Translations under genes and position numbers: made by a program
Assembly: GCA_036852015.1 (NCBI GenBank)
Contig: JAANDG010000028.1
Coordinates: 1 to 64,000, forward strand
Origin: Pelodera strongyloides
Taxonomy: Eukaryota > Nematoda > Chromadorea > Rhabditida > Rhabditidae
Direction: 5' to 3'
Length of the DNA stretch: 64,000 nucleotides
Part shown: positions 53,632 through 64,000 of the stretch, piece by piece
Layout of the letters: every line of letters begins with the position of its first letter
How positions within the stretch are numbered: position 1 is the first letter of the stretch
The notes under the pieces: generated by a model
The model's input: the letters and a program-made list of their open reading frames with translations, nothing else
Database searches by the model: none
Told to the model about the DNA's origin: nothing

Positions 53632-54855
53632 TTAACGACGAGTTCCATCCTCGAAGAAGACTCCGCCGTCGAGGGCGCAGTACTTGGGGCACACTCCCTT
53701 CTCTCCAGGGTGCCCGGGCTGTCCGGCTTGTCCAGGCTGACCAGGCTGTCCGTCGGATCCAGACTCTCCAGGCTGTCCGGGAGATCCCTTGGGTCCAGGC
53801 TGTCCAGGAGATCCAGGTGATCCGGGATGTCCGGGAGGTCCCTGGGGACCGGGCTCTCCATCGCTTCCAGGCTCTCCGGGAGGTCCAGGGCGAGGGGGTG
53901 AGTTTCTTCCGGGTGCTCCGGGGTTTCCGGGAGGTCCTTGCTTTCCGTTCTGTCCGGGTCTTCCATTGGGTCCCTTGTCACCAGGGCCTCCAGGCTCTCC
54001 AGGGTGTCCCTTGCCTCCAGGCTGTCCGGGTCCTCCGTTGTTTCCAGGTGGTCCGGGAGGTCCGGGTGGTCCAGGAGGTCCAGGTGGGCAGGGCTTGCAT
54101 GGTGGTGGTGTGAGTGGGGTGCAAGGCTGCTGGGGAGGACGTCCTGGGTTTCCTGGGAGACCAGCGGCTCCAGGCTTTCCGGGCTTTCCGGGCTTTCCTG
54201 GGGCTCCCTCGGGTCCAGCGGGTCCTGGCAGGCAGCATCCTGAGCACGAGTCCTGAGCCTGAGCGTAGCCGCCACCGTAGGCCTGTCTCGCGGTTCTGTT
54301 GCCTTGCGGCGCGGCGTCACGCATCCTGTGGACATCAGTCCATACGGACTTGGCGGATCCCTGGCACAGAGCCAACTCGCTGTTCATCTGCCGACGCACC
54401 GAGTGCACGTAGTTGTACACCATCGGGAGGGTGATGCAGATGCTGAAATATGGGCGGTACAAAAAGGTTTTAGGTTACGGTAGACCAGCTGTCCTTTACT
54501 ATTTACTTCTCGCTTGGTGGAGGCGGCTAATAAGAATGCAAGCACTTGGTAATTCGGATTGTGAGTATGATCGGATATAGTGTCAACATAGCTATCAAGT
54601 TCACATATTAGTTAAAATTCGAACATCTTACAACTAAAAACTTCCATCAAATAGTTCTGACTACATTACAAATCGTAAAGGCTACCTATTCTAAGAAAAC
54701 ATGTTCTTGGCGAAACTTGTGAGTCTTATGAAATTAGAGAGTAATTAATCAAGTAATTATAAAATCAATTATCACCTGAGAACAGCTACCGCCGAAAATG
54801 TGACTGCGGCATAACCGACAAAGCGATACGCCTTGATCTTCGTATCGATGTCCAT
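53632..54855 (-). CDS. Cuticle collagen
   Basis: Secreted structural protein of the nematode exoskeleton. Two exons: 54855-54776 ([15 protein letters not shown], then a hydrophobic signal-anchor) and 54442-53632; about 296 residues. Order of parts: N-terminal membrane segment; conserved [13 protein letters not shown] region; dibasic [10 protein letters not shown], a likely subtilisin-type cleavage site; Cys pair in CSGCCLPG; a short Gly-X-Y block ([16 protein letters not shown]); a proline spacer with cysteines; a long Gly-X-Y block broken at least once ([12 protein letters not shown]); C-terminus [19 protein letters not shown], typical of one worm collagen group. The symbol cannot be fixed within this large family. 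Confidence 0.95.
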
Positions 54856-54899
54856 TGCAGGAGTAGTGAAGCTTGCTGACACGATGGCCGCACCCTCGC

Positions 54900-54906
54900 T
54901 TATATA
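54900..54906 (-). promoter_or_regulatory. TATA box of the collagen gene
   Basis: TATATAA on the minus strand, about 45 bases upstream of the collagen ATG. Confidence 0.55.
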
Positions 54907-55227
54907 CCTGCCACCGGGCGCGCGCGAGAGCACTTTTTACGTGAGCACATGCCCTCCCGCTGTACTTCTTATGGCTAGCATACTTTCACCCCTTCACTCA
55001 CTATCTATCAAGTATATGAACGCGAGCACGCACTCTTCCTTTTAGGAAGTTAGCATAAAGAAGTAAAAAACATGGTGAACTGAGAGAGCACAACGAACTC
55101 AAGTACAAGTCTTTTGTTTCGAAACACCTATTGAAAAGAAACGAAGAAAGGTATCAAATGCGTTAGATGATGTTTAGTGATAGGAGTGTGAAAAGCTCAT
55201 TAGTAATGAGGAGTGTATGTGTAGAAA

Positions 55228-55407
55228 TTAAGGCGAAATCCCGGCCGATTTTTGAAACACATCGAGTAGACCAGCATACTTATGCAGCTTATGCAAATGA
55301 CCATAAATTAGAATAAAAAATCGAGCTAAATTCGAGCAAATTAGCATATATACGTAAGGATTAAGTTGTCAACGATGCGTTTCAAAAACCGGCCAGTATT
55401 TCGAAAT
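55228..55407. mobile_element. TTAA palindromic MITE, copy 14
   Basis: Begins TTAAGGCGAAATCCCGG; the right arm ends CCGGCCAGTATTTCG with the terminal TTAA lost. Confidence 0.75.
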
Positions 55408-55778
55408 AAACATCGTTGTTATTAAATTGTATAAAGTGCAAATGTTTTAATTTTTGCATGATAATTCATACTGTTATTTCAACTTTCTCCAGGCATTTGA
55501 ACCTTTCCGAAATGTTCATCCCGAACGAGAAATTTGCATGTTTTCCTTTCGGAAAGAGCATCGCAAACGTACCCTGCAAATTAATTAGAAATTGATACTG
55601 TCGAAATAAAATATACATGTAAAATAGCAACCGTGCAAACCGTATGTTGAATCCAATTTTATTAATATTTTAGTACTTTTGAAACTTTCCAAGTTTATGC
55701 AAAAGCGACTTCAGAAAGACTAATCAACACCCGCATGGATTTCCCTGAGGTTTAGAGCTTTTGTCTTCACCGTCGCAA

Positions 55779-55858
55779 ACACGAGCGGGAATCGAACCGC
55801 CGGCGCCTCCCTCCCCGCACCGTCATTCTACCACTGCGCCAAACGATCCGTTTCGTTG
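55779..55858 (-). tRNA. tRNA-like sequence
   Basis: On the minus strand: GTTTGGCGCAGTGGTAGAAT (box A), GCGGGGAGGG, then GGCGGTTCGATTCCCGCTC (T-arm). The acceptor stem is not convincing. Confidence 0.4.
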
Positions 55859-56469
55859 GTCTGGCAAAAAAGTCGTTACACGGTGTTTCAACACAATTTC
55901 TTCTGTAGCAGGAGGAAATTCTTTCTTTTCCGACAAACAAATATACTGAACTCAAAGTTTTGTCAATTACTCCGCTTATATATGTGGATTATAGGTCCCA
56001 ATGCGCCTGTACATAACAAATTCATATTGTTTACTTTGATTAATACAATGTTGTTGATATATTTACAACACCGGATTGTGAATAAGATACACTCGGTACA
56101 CATTCTGCTAAAATAGGGTGTTTCAAGAATTTGCAATAATTGCGATTAGCACTGAAAATCAGTCTATGCACCGTACTTGCTATACTTGCTACACTTTTCG
56201 CCACAAAATAGATAGTCTTTTTTCCTAGTGGTACTAAAGCCTACGAGAATGTACAAAGCACGAAAATTCCCCCGCCCTTGCGCAGCTGCTTTTCCCGGTT
56301 GGCATGTGAGCATGTGAACGCTTATAGGTTGGGTTGTTTTTTTCAATTATGTTGCAGGATTGCATTTCGCAGTGAATCCACATTTGTTTTATGAGGCTAA
56401 CCGTAAAAGGAGAATTATCAGTTGATGGTTTCCGTGAACGTGTTGCACTGCTCCAAAAGAAAAAAAAAA

Positions 56470-56692
56470 GTTTTCCGCAGAATGTCTGTAATTTCAGTAA
56501 TATTACTGCGAAAAACGCATTTCTTAATATCTTTCTTTTAACTCGCAGAGTTATTTCCCGGCAAACTGTTCGGTCAGGTACCGTAATCTGTAACGTTAAG
56601 TTACGGCCTTACGCTTTATAGCCGTCCATTAGCACTGTTTCCTACATAGTAATGGTTAAACGAATGAAGAAGATTGCTACCATTATAACAAG
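56470..56692. repeat. Partial relative of the 49915-50362 foldback
   Basis: Shares ACTCGCAGAGTTATT, GTTCGG.CAGGTACCGTA and the CATTAGCA...TAATGGTTA...CGAATGAAGA motifs with that element. Confidence 0.65.
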
Positions 56693-56701
56693 TCTTTGCG
56701 T

Positions 56702-57057
56702 TTAAAGGGAATGTCAAGCCGGTTTTGCATGTTGGGCTGAAAAAAAAGCTTGCGTTTTGAAGGTAAGGAAAGTGGAAAAAAAATAAACAAAAACTTTCAT
56801 GTAAGAAGAAAAACAATTTCAAACCCCTCCAAAAAACTCCTTCAGTATGGGATTGGAGTCGTGTGGACAAAATCAGAACTATTCTCTGCCGCAGGAACGT
56901 TTGCTGTTAGACAGCAAAGAAAAAGAGGAGGGCGCAAGAGAAATTTGTTTAAGTCAGCAAAGAAAAAGAGGAGAGCGCGAGAGAAATTGTGTAAACTACG
57001 GTAGCTGTGACAGCGTGTTATAGAATATCTGTGAATCAGGCTTGACATTCGCTTTAA
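56702..57057. mobile_element. Second TTAA palindromic family, tandem copy 1
   Basis: Begins TTAAAGGGAATGTCAAGCCGG and ends CAGGCTTGACATTCGCTTTAA. It shares its right TTAA with the next copy. Confidence 0.85.
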
Positions 57058-57411
57058 AGGGACTGTCAAGCCGGTTTTGCATGTTGGGCTCAGAAAAAAG
57101 CTTGCCTTTTGAAGGTAAGGAAAGTGAAAATAAAAATAAACCAAAACTTTCATGTAAGAAGAAAAACGATTTCAAACCCCTCCAAAAAACTCCTTCAGTA
57201 TGGGATTCGAGTCGTGTGGACAAAATCAGAACTATTCTCTGCCGCAGGACCGTTTGCTGTTAGACAGCAAAGAAAAAGAGGAGGGCGCGAGAGAAATTTG
57301 TTTAAGTCAGCAAAGAAAAAGAGGAGAGCGCGAGAGAAATTGTATAAAACTACGGTAGCTGTGACAGCGTGTTATAGAATATCTGTGAATCAGGCTTGAC
57401 ATGCCCTTTAA
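57054..57411. mobile_element. Second TTAA palindromic family, tandem copy 2
   Basis: Begins TTAAAGGGACTGTCAAGCCGG and ends CAGGCTTGACATGCCCTTTAA. Nearly identical to the preceding copy. Confidence 0.85.
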
Positions 57412-57543
57412 GATGAAGAAATGGTCCTTGAGCTCATTCCTTCGAAATCCTTCGGCAATTTCTTCACGGATGAAAGACTTCAAATAGGTGAATAGTTCGG
57501 AGATGGATAGGAATATTTGGGCGAGAAGTTGGTGTGGATTCAT
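57412..57543 (-). other. Weak coding candidate next to a MITE
   Basis: Open minus-strand frame starting MNPHQLLAQIFLSISELF and containing FIREEIAEGFRRNEL, ended by the adjoining MITE. No splice structure or family resemblance is clear. Confidence 0.15.
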
Positions 57544-57961
57544 GATGAATAACAGGGAAGCTCATTTCGGCGGGGGTAATGCGACCGCTCTGTGTCGGGT
57601 GTGTCGGGTTAAAGGGGGACATAATAGCCAATCTTGATATCACTGGCATTACAGAAAATTTCCGGGAATTCAATTTTCAGCATATTCAATAATTTTTTTC
57701 TCTTCAGATACAACTTCCAGTAGTAGAATGAATATTGTTCTAGATGAATTAAAGATCGACGACATGCCAATGGACGATGGATAAAATATCTAAAATCTAT
57801 TGACATTGTATCGTTTCTTTTTTGTTTTTTTCTCGGAGATTATTTGCAGTATTCATGACACACAGTGCATATTACCCAGTTGCCCTCTACTCAGTTACCA
57901 GTTACCCAGATATCGGTTAGTTTAGAAAAACATGTAATTCCCAGTGATTAACCACTAAAAA

Positions 57962-58022
57962 AACAACCATTGGCGGTTCAGTGGTATTTCAGTGTCGCGC
58001 ATTCGATTTCCTGCGGGCGGAG
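57962..58022 (+). tRNA. tRNA-like remnant
   Basis: ATTGGCGGTTCAGTGGTATT (box A-like) followed by GCGCATTCGATTTCCTGCG. Too short for a complete tRNA. Confidence 0.25.
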
Positions 58023-58670
58023 TGTATTCTATTCACGGTGCTAGTATTTAACTTTCTGTTGTCTAGTTTTTAACGTTTATTTCTAGGTCCCAATAAGGTG
58101 GTAATATGTCTACTTATTTTCTAAACACGGTTCGTAAATGTGGCCCAATTTTTAAGGTAACATGGAAATACCAAACTATTTGCTAAAGGGATTGATTCAA
58201 GGTTTGCTCAAACGAAAATGCTGGCTTTATTCCTTTTGCAACTTTGCAAATATTCCAAATGCAGAATGTCAAATCTCATTGCTAATCAAATCGGTCATCT
58301 GTTTCCATTTATATGTTCGTTTCTAATTTTCATCCTTGGATGCACACCTTTCGGTGTATTTAATAAATAAATAAATAAATAAAGTATAATGTGAGGAGAG
58401 ACGCGCACGCAAAACAGCAACGAACGCAAGGTATTTGGCTCCGCCTTTTGTTTGTCGCGCGACACAGGCAAAACATCCGATTCCAATTCGGGTGCCGCCG
58501 AACTTCGAACTTGAACCTCTACATAGATGTTATGCTTATCCTTTTAAAAGCTTTTCCACATAGGAATGATTAGTTTTTACGTTTACGCTTTGTCATGTCG
58601 CTCTGCCGTGTTTATTGAATTCCGCCTTGTGCCATCATTAATTATGAATTATTCCGTTCACAAACGAAAA

Positions 58671-58679
58671 ATCTTTCAG
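58671..58679 (+). promoter_or_regulatory. Candidate spliced-leader acceptor for tmie
   Basis: ATCTTTCAG 14 bases before the ATG at 58694. Confidence 0.5.
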
Positions 58680-58693
58680 TTAACGCCGGCAAA

Positions 58694-60004
58694 ATGATGA
58701 ACAATGAGGCGGCGATGTCCGCGTTGGATGAATATGTCGCACCAGGATTGAGACTGTGGATGCTAATTGCCCTGGTTTCCGGCGTTCTCCTCATCATGGG
58801 TAAGCTTTGAATTCAATAACTCATTTGGTCATGCTAATGCTTATATTCAACCATATCTCCTAAATTCAAATAAATAAATGCGTTGTGCTGAAAGTCCGCT
58901 TTACTTCGGTTTACAACACTGAATGAAGTATTCATATGTTGTAGTTCTAGAAGTGGGAAGTGCGCCTCTGCTTAGGGTGGGAGTAAGGTTTAATACACAG
59001 AACATATAAGATACAAAGTTTATTATTCCTTTTACAAAATGTAATATTTCGTTTCTTTAGTCGTCCTCGTCTGTTGTTTTATGAGAATTCGAATTCCGCG
59101 CACGAAACGGCAAATTGATCTGATTGCGGCTCGAAGAAAAATGCGCGGAAAAGGACAGAAGTCATCACAGCCAGCCACTACCGGTCAGTTATCAGTTCTA
59201 TCAAAAATTTGTATTGATTACCGAACAAAGTCGGGAAAATATATTTGAACAATTAAATATTATTAGACTCATTAAATGAGCCCAACTTGCCCAACGCCGT
59301 GAGCGACGATGCAAAAAAAAACTAGATGAAGTATATAATTGTCCGCCAACATTGCGTAGATATGTAGTTCCACAGAAGTTAATAATCAGTCACCTCGAGT
59401 ATATCCCCTGTAAGATTTATATAAATTCGCTGCGATTTCAACTTGTATCCCCCTTCAAATTGGAAGTTTTTGCCTTACTTTACGTTTAGCAAGTTTACCT
59501 CTGCTTCTACTTAGCGTAACGGCTAGTAATTTACTCCTTCTAGTGCCATTATTGGTATTTTAAAATTGCCATTTAATAATTTACTCCTTCTAATCATATT
59601 ATTTAAAAGAGTAACTGTAGCGTAATTTGCATACCGATGTGCGTTACGGAAATGCAAATTTTCGACAAGGGTATAAAAAGAGTGTCGCAGCTCAATATCG
59701 AAGTATGCAATTGTTTCCTATTATGGGAATTTCTTATGATACGTTTGAAACTTTGTATATAAGCATGCTCATGCTAAACCAATCATATTTCCATGTAAGT
59801 CGCCTCAGGCGGCGTGAGCCGACTGGTATTACTATAATTTGTTATTTTTTAATTATCATTATCGGCTAATTATATGCATTTTCAGAAGAGCGCACCCAAG
59901 CTATTGTTATGAACTCGATGCGTGGCAAGAACTCCACAGGAAAGCGTGACGAGAAAGTGCCTCTGGATACACAGTCGCAGAGTAGACAGCATACCGTCGT
60001 ATAA
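58694..60004 (+). CDS. tmie: TMIE, mechanotransduction channel subunit
   Basis: Exons 58694-58799, 59061-59183 and 59886-60004; about 115 residues. A short N-terminus is followed by one membrane span (LWMLIALVSGVLLIM then VVLVCC) and the signature CCFMRIRIPRTKRQIDL, which closely matches the conserved juxtamembrane stretch of vertebrate and worm TMIE. The basic cytoplasmic tail (AARRKMRGKGQK) ends in SRQHTVV. TMIE is a subunit of the TMC mechanosensory channel complex in sensory cells. The upstream AG suggests trans-splicing. Length fits the short worm form; the Lys-rich tail of vertebrate TMIE is absent. Confidence 0.9.
59798..59828 (+). repeat. GC hairpin plus GACTGGTA tail
   Basis: GTCGCCTCAGGCGGC followed by GTGAGCCGACTGGTATTAC, like 32306-32338. 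It lies in the last tmie intron. Confidence 0.45.
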
Positions 60005-61615
60005 AACGAGAAGATATTGAGTCTGTATGTTTTTACTTTTCTTTATTTTGAACGGATGCAGATTACTTAGTAAATTTCTTAGTAAGCTCAGCTCGATAAT
60101 GTACTTCCGATGACTATTTTCATCAAATCCCAAATGCCACAAACTAAGATTTGTTGAAATTTTGGCTTGTTTATACCAGCAACCGGCTAGAATCTAGAAT
60201 TCAGTATTTGTTATAATAGGTTAAGCCACAGGGTTTACATTTGTATTATGATTACTTTATCACCGCTGGGCGATGTTTTCTCAATTGTTTTATGATGAGT
60301 TTGAGTTATATCATAATTAATATCACTAGGTTTAATAAATATTTTTGCTTTTAATGCATGGAGACGTATATAAACTATAAACTATACATGTATACTTAGT
60401 TACTTAACCATTTAGCCAAATGGTACAATGAGAGGTTACTACTTTTACTATTAAGTGCTTTACAAAGAAAGTTAGATTATTGTCCAGCTTTAATCAAAAG
60501 ATCTGATTTCTTTTGGGTGCTCACTCTTTTTGCCATATTATGATCTTGATCTACATTGCTATAAATTGCCGTAATATTATAACATTCTAGTCAGACATTA
60601 TTAATGTACTAATTAATATTCACGCATATTGTCACGTTCACGTTCTATGGAAATTATCATGAGAACATAGTTTCAAACCTTGAATAACATTTAAAAAAAT
60701 TCCTGCTAGTCCTGCTGTTTTATTCCTTAGTAGAAGCTTTACGCAATACAATAGCCCAATTATTCCTTTATAATATGTATTGCAGATTGCAGCTTTCAGC
60801 TAAACAGATGCTTTCCTTATAACTTACTATTTTGTATATCTCATTTTGTTTGTAAATAACATATGCCGTCATTATCATCGGTTTTTTTTACTGAAGAGTC
60901 TAAGTCTAGATTTATTTTACACATTCTTACGAAATACCAATATTTCTTTCAGCAAGTTTCACATTATTTTGCTTATTTTCGTAGTTTACGTTACCGTTCA
61001 CCAAAAATAAACTTTTTTTTAAAGGAAACCTATGTCTTTTTGAGGTGTGGGTTGTCAGTCCCAATATACTTTTATCATTTTTATTATTGCATATATATTT
61101 ATATTATTTTATTGTATTTATTTGTGTGCATTCTGCGCGCTGGCTCTTCGGCTCCCGTTTGGGCTGTTGGACGATTGGTTTTCCTAGCCCAAGCAATATG
61201 TTTCACTTTGGTTACATATCGACTTACGTCGAATGGCAGCGGTATTCGTGGTGGTTTCATCTCGTTGGGTTGCAGGCGTTGGGCTAATGAAATTTTATAT
61301 TCAAAGGGATATAGCATGAGTTGTCGTGAACAGATTTATTGAATTCTGTCTAGCCCAGTACAGTATCCTAATGCCTTCTCGCTGGCTAAAAATCTTAATA
61401 CTATACTTGTCTCGCTTGAGGTTTCTGTGGTCGTGGTTGTGCTCTGAGGCCTGCCATGTTGCAACTTCTGCTTCGTTGCTCAAATTGTTTACACGTGAAT
61501 TCACCCAATTTTTGAATTTGTGCTCAGTTTTGAGGGGTTTAGGCTTATATGGAAATACGATTTTTGACTATATTTTACTGTGCTTAGTGTACGTGTACAA
61601 AAATGTATTGATTGG
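60005..61615. other. Intergenic region between tmie and oxi-1
   Basis: AT-rich. An AATAAA at 60334-60339 could end tmie. One open frame (60863-61342) shows no family resemblance and has AT-rich, Tyr/Phe-heavy composition; I do not call it a gene. Confidence 0.5.
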
Positions 61616-61624
61616 TTATTTCAG
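61616..61624 (+). promoter_or_regulatory. Candidate spliced-leader acceptor for oxi-1
   Basis: TTATTTCAG 36 bases before the ATG at 61661. Confidence 0.45.
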
Positions 61625-61660
61625 TGATTCTATATACAGAGAGAGTATCCATTCCTGTGA

Positions 61661-64000
61661 ATGGACGAGAGGGAGGCTTTTATTGAGAAAGCAGCAAGAG
61701 AGCGTCAAGAAAGAGAGGATGCTAGACGGAGAGAGGAGATCGCGGTGGGACTACAACCGTACATTAGAAGATATCTGGTCAGGAGGCAGATGAGGAAAGG
61801 GATACTGTAAGTATTGTTATGTTATTTATTGGGGTTTCCATGTACGCGATTCGCACTTGCGAAAATGACAAATGCCTGTCCATCCAGTCGATGTAAATGA
61901 CAGGTCCCGCAACTGTTTGGAATCTAGTACGGATCTATTTCAAAAATAGCATTCATATATCACGGGTCTGATGCACGATGCACCTCCGCTGCAGGACCAT
62001 TTCTACTGCGTTAGTCGCATGGGTTACGGTAGGCAATTGACATGCATGTAAAATGACTTGAACATGGACGTGCATTTGACCTTTTCGCATGTGCGATTCG
62101 CGTCGCGAACATTGAAACCCTCTCCTTGGTATGTGGGTAGACGTGGGGACTTTGCGTTTATATTATTTTGGTTCAGTTGGCACTTTGCATTCCTTGCCGC
62201 CGAAGAAGAATATAGTAGAAGAAGGTTGACAAACAGACAGCTCCCGGGCTCGGCCCGCCTATTTTCCGAGAATCTCAAAGTTTCCGAGCTCGGCCCGAGA
62301 ATCTTGTTAGAATACTCATACTGGGGAAATAGGCGCAGAAAGCTCGGAAATTCAAAGTTCCTCGGAAAAAGCTCGGGATTCATTAGCGGAGTGATACATT
62401 TAAAGTTAGAAGTATATTTATTGACATGCTTTTATTGCTCTCTGCATATTAAGGTTTATTGAAACATTCGATTAATCTTTATATTTAATGTTTTCTGAAT
62501 ATGCGAAATAATGTCTCGATCTTTATAGAGAAGATGTACAAAAAGAGCTTGGCGTTTGGACGGATTTGGAGCAAAAGCGACCCTTACTACCCAATCAGCG
62601 GATCTTGCACCTGGGACTCCTCTTTCTAAGGGTTGCAAAATTTCCGGAAAATAGCGATGTTAGTTGGTTTTAGAATTAGTGGAATTGTTTGTTTATTATC
62701 GATGACCACATTGCATAATTGTCTTTCTGTTGTAGCACAAAAATTATATGTTTTCACTGAAACTTATCCATATGCGTGGTGTTCTTGTGATCGTGAGCCC
62801 TAGGAAATGAGATCTCAAGTAGTTGCATTCCTATGCATTTATGCAAAGAGGGGTCTAATTGGGGTCTAGTTTTTTTTTCTAATTTCGCTCATTTGCATAT
62901 GCTGCATTAGTTGCTCAAGAACTGTTCCACTCGCAGTAAAAAAAAGAAAATGATTACTCCTTTGAAATGAGAAAAATGCACCAATTCCAATGTTGCGATT
63001 CGCCTGGTCACTCAGCTCAACGGAATCTTTAGCCGGTAGCCTCATTTTCAATTTTCAACGTTGAACGTATTTTTAGGAACTGTGCTTATTGTGTCGACAC
63101 ATGATCATGTCACTGGACAGCCCGTCAAGGGAATCTAATATAGCAGCTGTGTTCCTATCGAAATCGACTCTGAACGATGGAAATCGATTAATTCGCGGAA
63201 TTATGAAAGTGATTCCGGGGATTCTCGGACAGATGACGGTATTTATTTGTGTTTTTTTTTTTGCTTTAAATACTTTAAAATTCTGGGTTGGTTGTTGGTT
63301 TTGTGTCAAGCTGGTAGGGCTGGAAACGAAGTGTGTTATATCCATTTTTTTTAATAGTTGTTATAAGTCGCTACCTAGATTACTCCATATAATAATGTGT
63401 GTATTTCTACTAGACAATTCACTGTACTGAATTTAATTGTTTCTGTTTTACGTTAGAAACTGTTTCCCTTTGTAAAGAATCCATGTTTTGTTTGTTTCCA
63501 GGGTGCTAAGATGAGCGAGGTGAAGTGCTGGAACCACCTAGTACATTTCTTAGTAAGGTTTTCGTCCGCGAATGCCTGGTCTTTGGCCCGAGGTGCTCAG
63601 CCGGCTGTTTTGCAGGTAAGCAAAGGATTTTATATTCTATTTTGTTTCCATTAACGTTACTTACCGCTACGGTAGGAAATATAATATCATATAGATGGCT
63701 GTATGTATAATCCGGATTTTGATCAAAGCTGCGGTCGGTGTGCGTATGCAAATGTATTGAAAAAGGGAATGCAATGGACGTGAGCATTAAGGATTGGCAA
63801 TTCGAAACTTCGACTTGTAGATATGTTAAATTGTCTGCCTCCTACCACATTTGTCATCATTCGCTTGTTTTATTATTAACTCTTTATTACAAAAAAGTGC
63901 ACAAAATTATGTAGAACCAATACAGAGAGATAAACATATTAGGTTCTGAATACGCTGTGCGCAAAGATGGCATCTCCTTTGAACGAGCCTAACAACTACG
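61661..64000 (+). CDS. oxi-1: HECT E3 ubiquitin ligase, UBE3B/OXI-1 type, N-terminal part
   Basis: Exons 61661-61806, 62529-62658, 63077-63238, 63502-63615 and 63943 onward, open at the window edge. The start MDEREAFIEKAARERQERED leads into an IQ-like helix (GLQPYIRRYLVRRQM), as in UBE3B. This is followed by helical sequence including NQRILHLGLLFLRVAKF, ELCLLCRHMIMSL, IRGIMKVIPGILGQM and WNHLVHFLVRF, which resembles the segment before the HECT domain. The catalytic HECT domain is outside the window. UBE3B-type ligases attach ubiquitin to substrates, with links to mitochondria and oxidative stress. From memory, worm oxi-1 also neighbours tmie, which supports both calls. Confidence 0.82.
61830..62120. 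mobile_element. Diverged copy of the TGGGGTTTCC MITE
   Basis: Starts TGGGGTTTCCATGTACGCGA and keeps GACATGCATGTAAAATGACT inside. Its right end (CGCGAACATTGAAACCC) is degraded. It lies in the first oxi-1 intron. Confidence 0.75.
62813..62905. mobile_element. TTAA palindromic MITE, fragment 15
   Basis: Interior-only match to 36698-36872 (TGCATTCCTATGCATTTATG, GGGGTCTA, TCATTTGCATATGCTGC); both termini are missing. Confidence 0.55.

Larger units (their letters stand above)
54907..58670. other. Gene-poor region with many repeats
   Basis: Between the collagen gene (minus) and tmie (plus). It contains a palindromic MITE, a tRNA-like block, a partial foldback and a tandem MITE pair. Weak coding-like frames on the minus strand at 57412-57806 are the only gene hint. 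Confidence 0.5.

Noticed and set aside
53478..54335. 285-codon minus-strand frame rich in Asp, Leu, Pro and Glu, and long plus-strand frames opposite it
   Set aside because: Out-of-frame readings of the collagen Gly-X-Y repeat; the collagen frame has the conserved ends and splice sites.
56842..57223. Matching frames on both strands at 56616-57399
   Set aside because: They are the two copies of a palindromic MITE read through; no coding signature.
60863..61342. 159-codon open frame upstream of oxi-1
   Set aside because: AT-rich Phe/Tyr composition, no splice signals, no family resemblance; more likely a chance frame.

Overview
The window looks like nuclear DNA of a nematode. Genes are split into many short exons by GT-AG introns. 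Several start codons sit just behind a TTTCAG-type site with no obvious upstream exon, as expected for spliced-leader trans-splicing. The genes include a two-exon cuticle collagen and close relatives of worm RalGAP alpha, TMIE and UBE3B/oxi-1. The species cannot be named. The DNA is unusually rich in small repeats: about fifteen copies of one TTAA-bounded palindromic element, several other foldback families, a short LTR element, a tRNA-headed repeat and many microsatellites.

Layout, left to right. (1) 78-17752, +: most of a Ral GTPase-activating protein alpha subunit, 26 exons, 5' end outside the window; its 4.6 kb intron (4854-9417) is packed with nested repeats. (2) 17753-19991: convergent intergenic DNA with two palindromic elements. 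(3) 19992-25826, -: a 15-exon aromatic-amino-acid decarboxylase; exon 5 carries a 216-bp almost pure poly(A) tract (poly-T on the coding strand) where PLP-phosphate-binding codons should be, and its 5' splice site reads AT instead of GT. (4) 25827-30759: repeats and no gene I can support. (5) 30761-34942, +: an 11-exon gene for an N-terminally anchored protein resembling the DUF7064/7065 (AttH/CrtC-like) group. (6) 34943-40009: gene-poor. (7) 40110-51681, +: a four-span membrane protein with a long Pro-rich then Arg/Asp-rich tail; two homologous, phase-matched exons for span 1 and the first loop look mutually exclusive; a young LTR element sits in one intron. (8) 51682-53631: repeats. (9) 53632-54855, -: cuticle collagen. 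(10) 54856-58693: repeats, including two palindromic elements abutting head to tail. (11) 58694-60004, +: tmie. (12) 61661-64000, +: 5' part of an oxi-1/UBE3B-type HECT ubiquitin ligase, cut off by the window end.

The genes do not form one pathway. They cover small-GTPase control, monoamine synthesis, cuticle structure, mechanotransduction and ubiquitination, plus two membrane proteins of unknown role. Spacing between neighbours on the same strand (over 1.6 kb) does not suggest operons. I see no prokaryote-type defence or biosynthetic system. The most interesting items are the mutually exclusive exon pair, the repeated local duplications of splice sites, the damaged decarboxylase exon, a natural empty-site/filled-site pair for one transposon, and a UGCAUG cluster upstream of a decarboxylase exon. 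Exon boundaries were placed by eye from splice signals, phase and family resemblance; no alignment was run.
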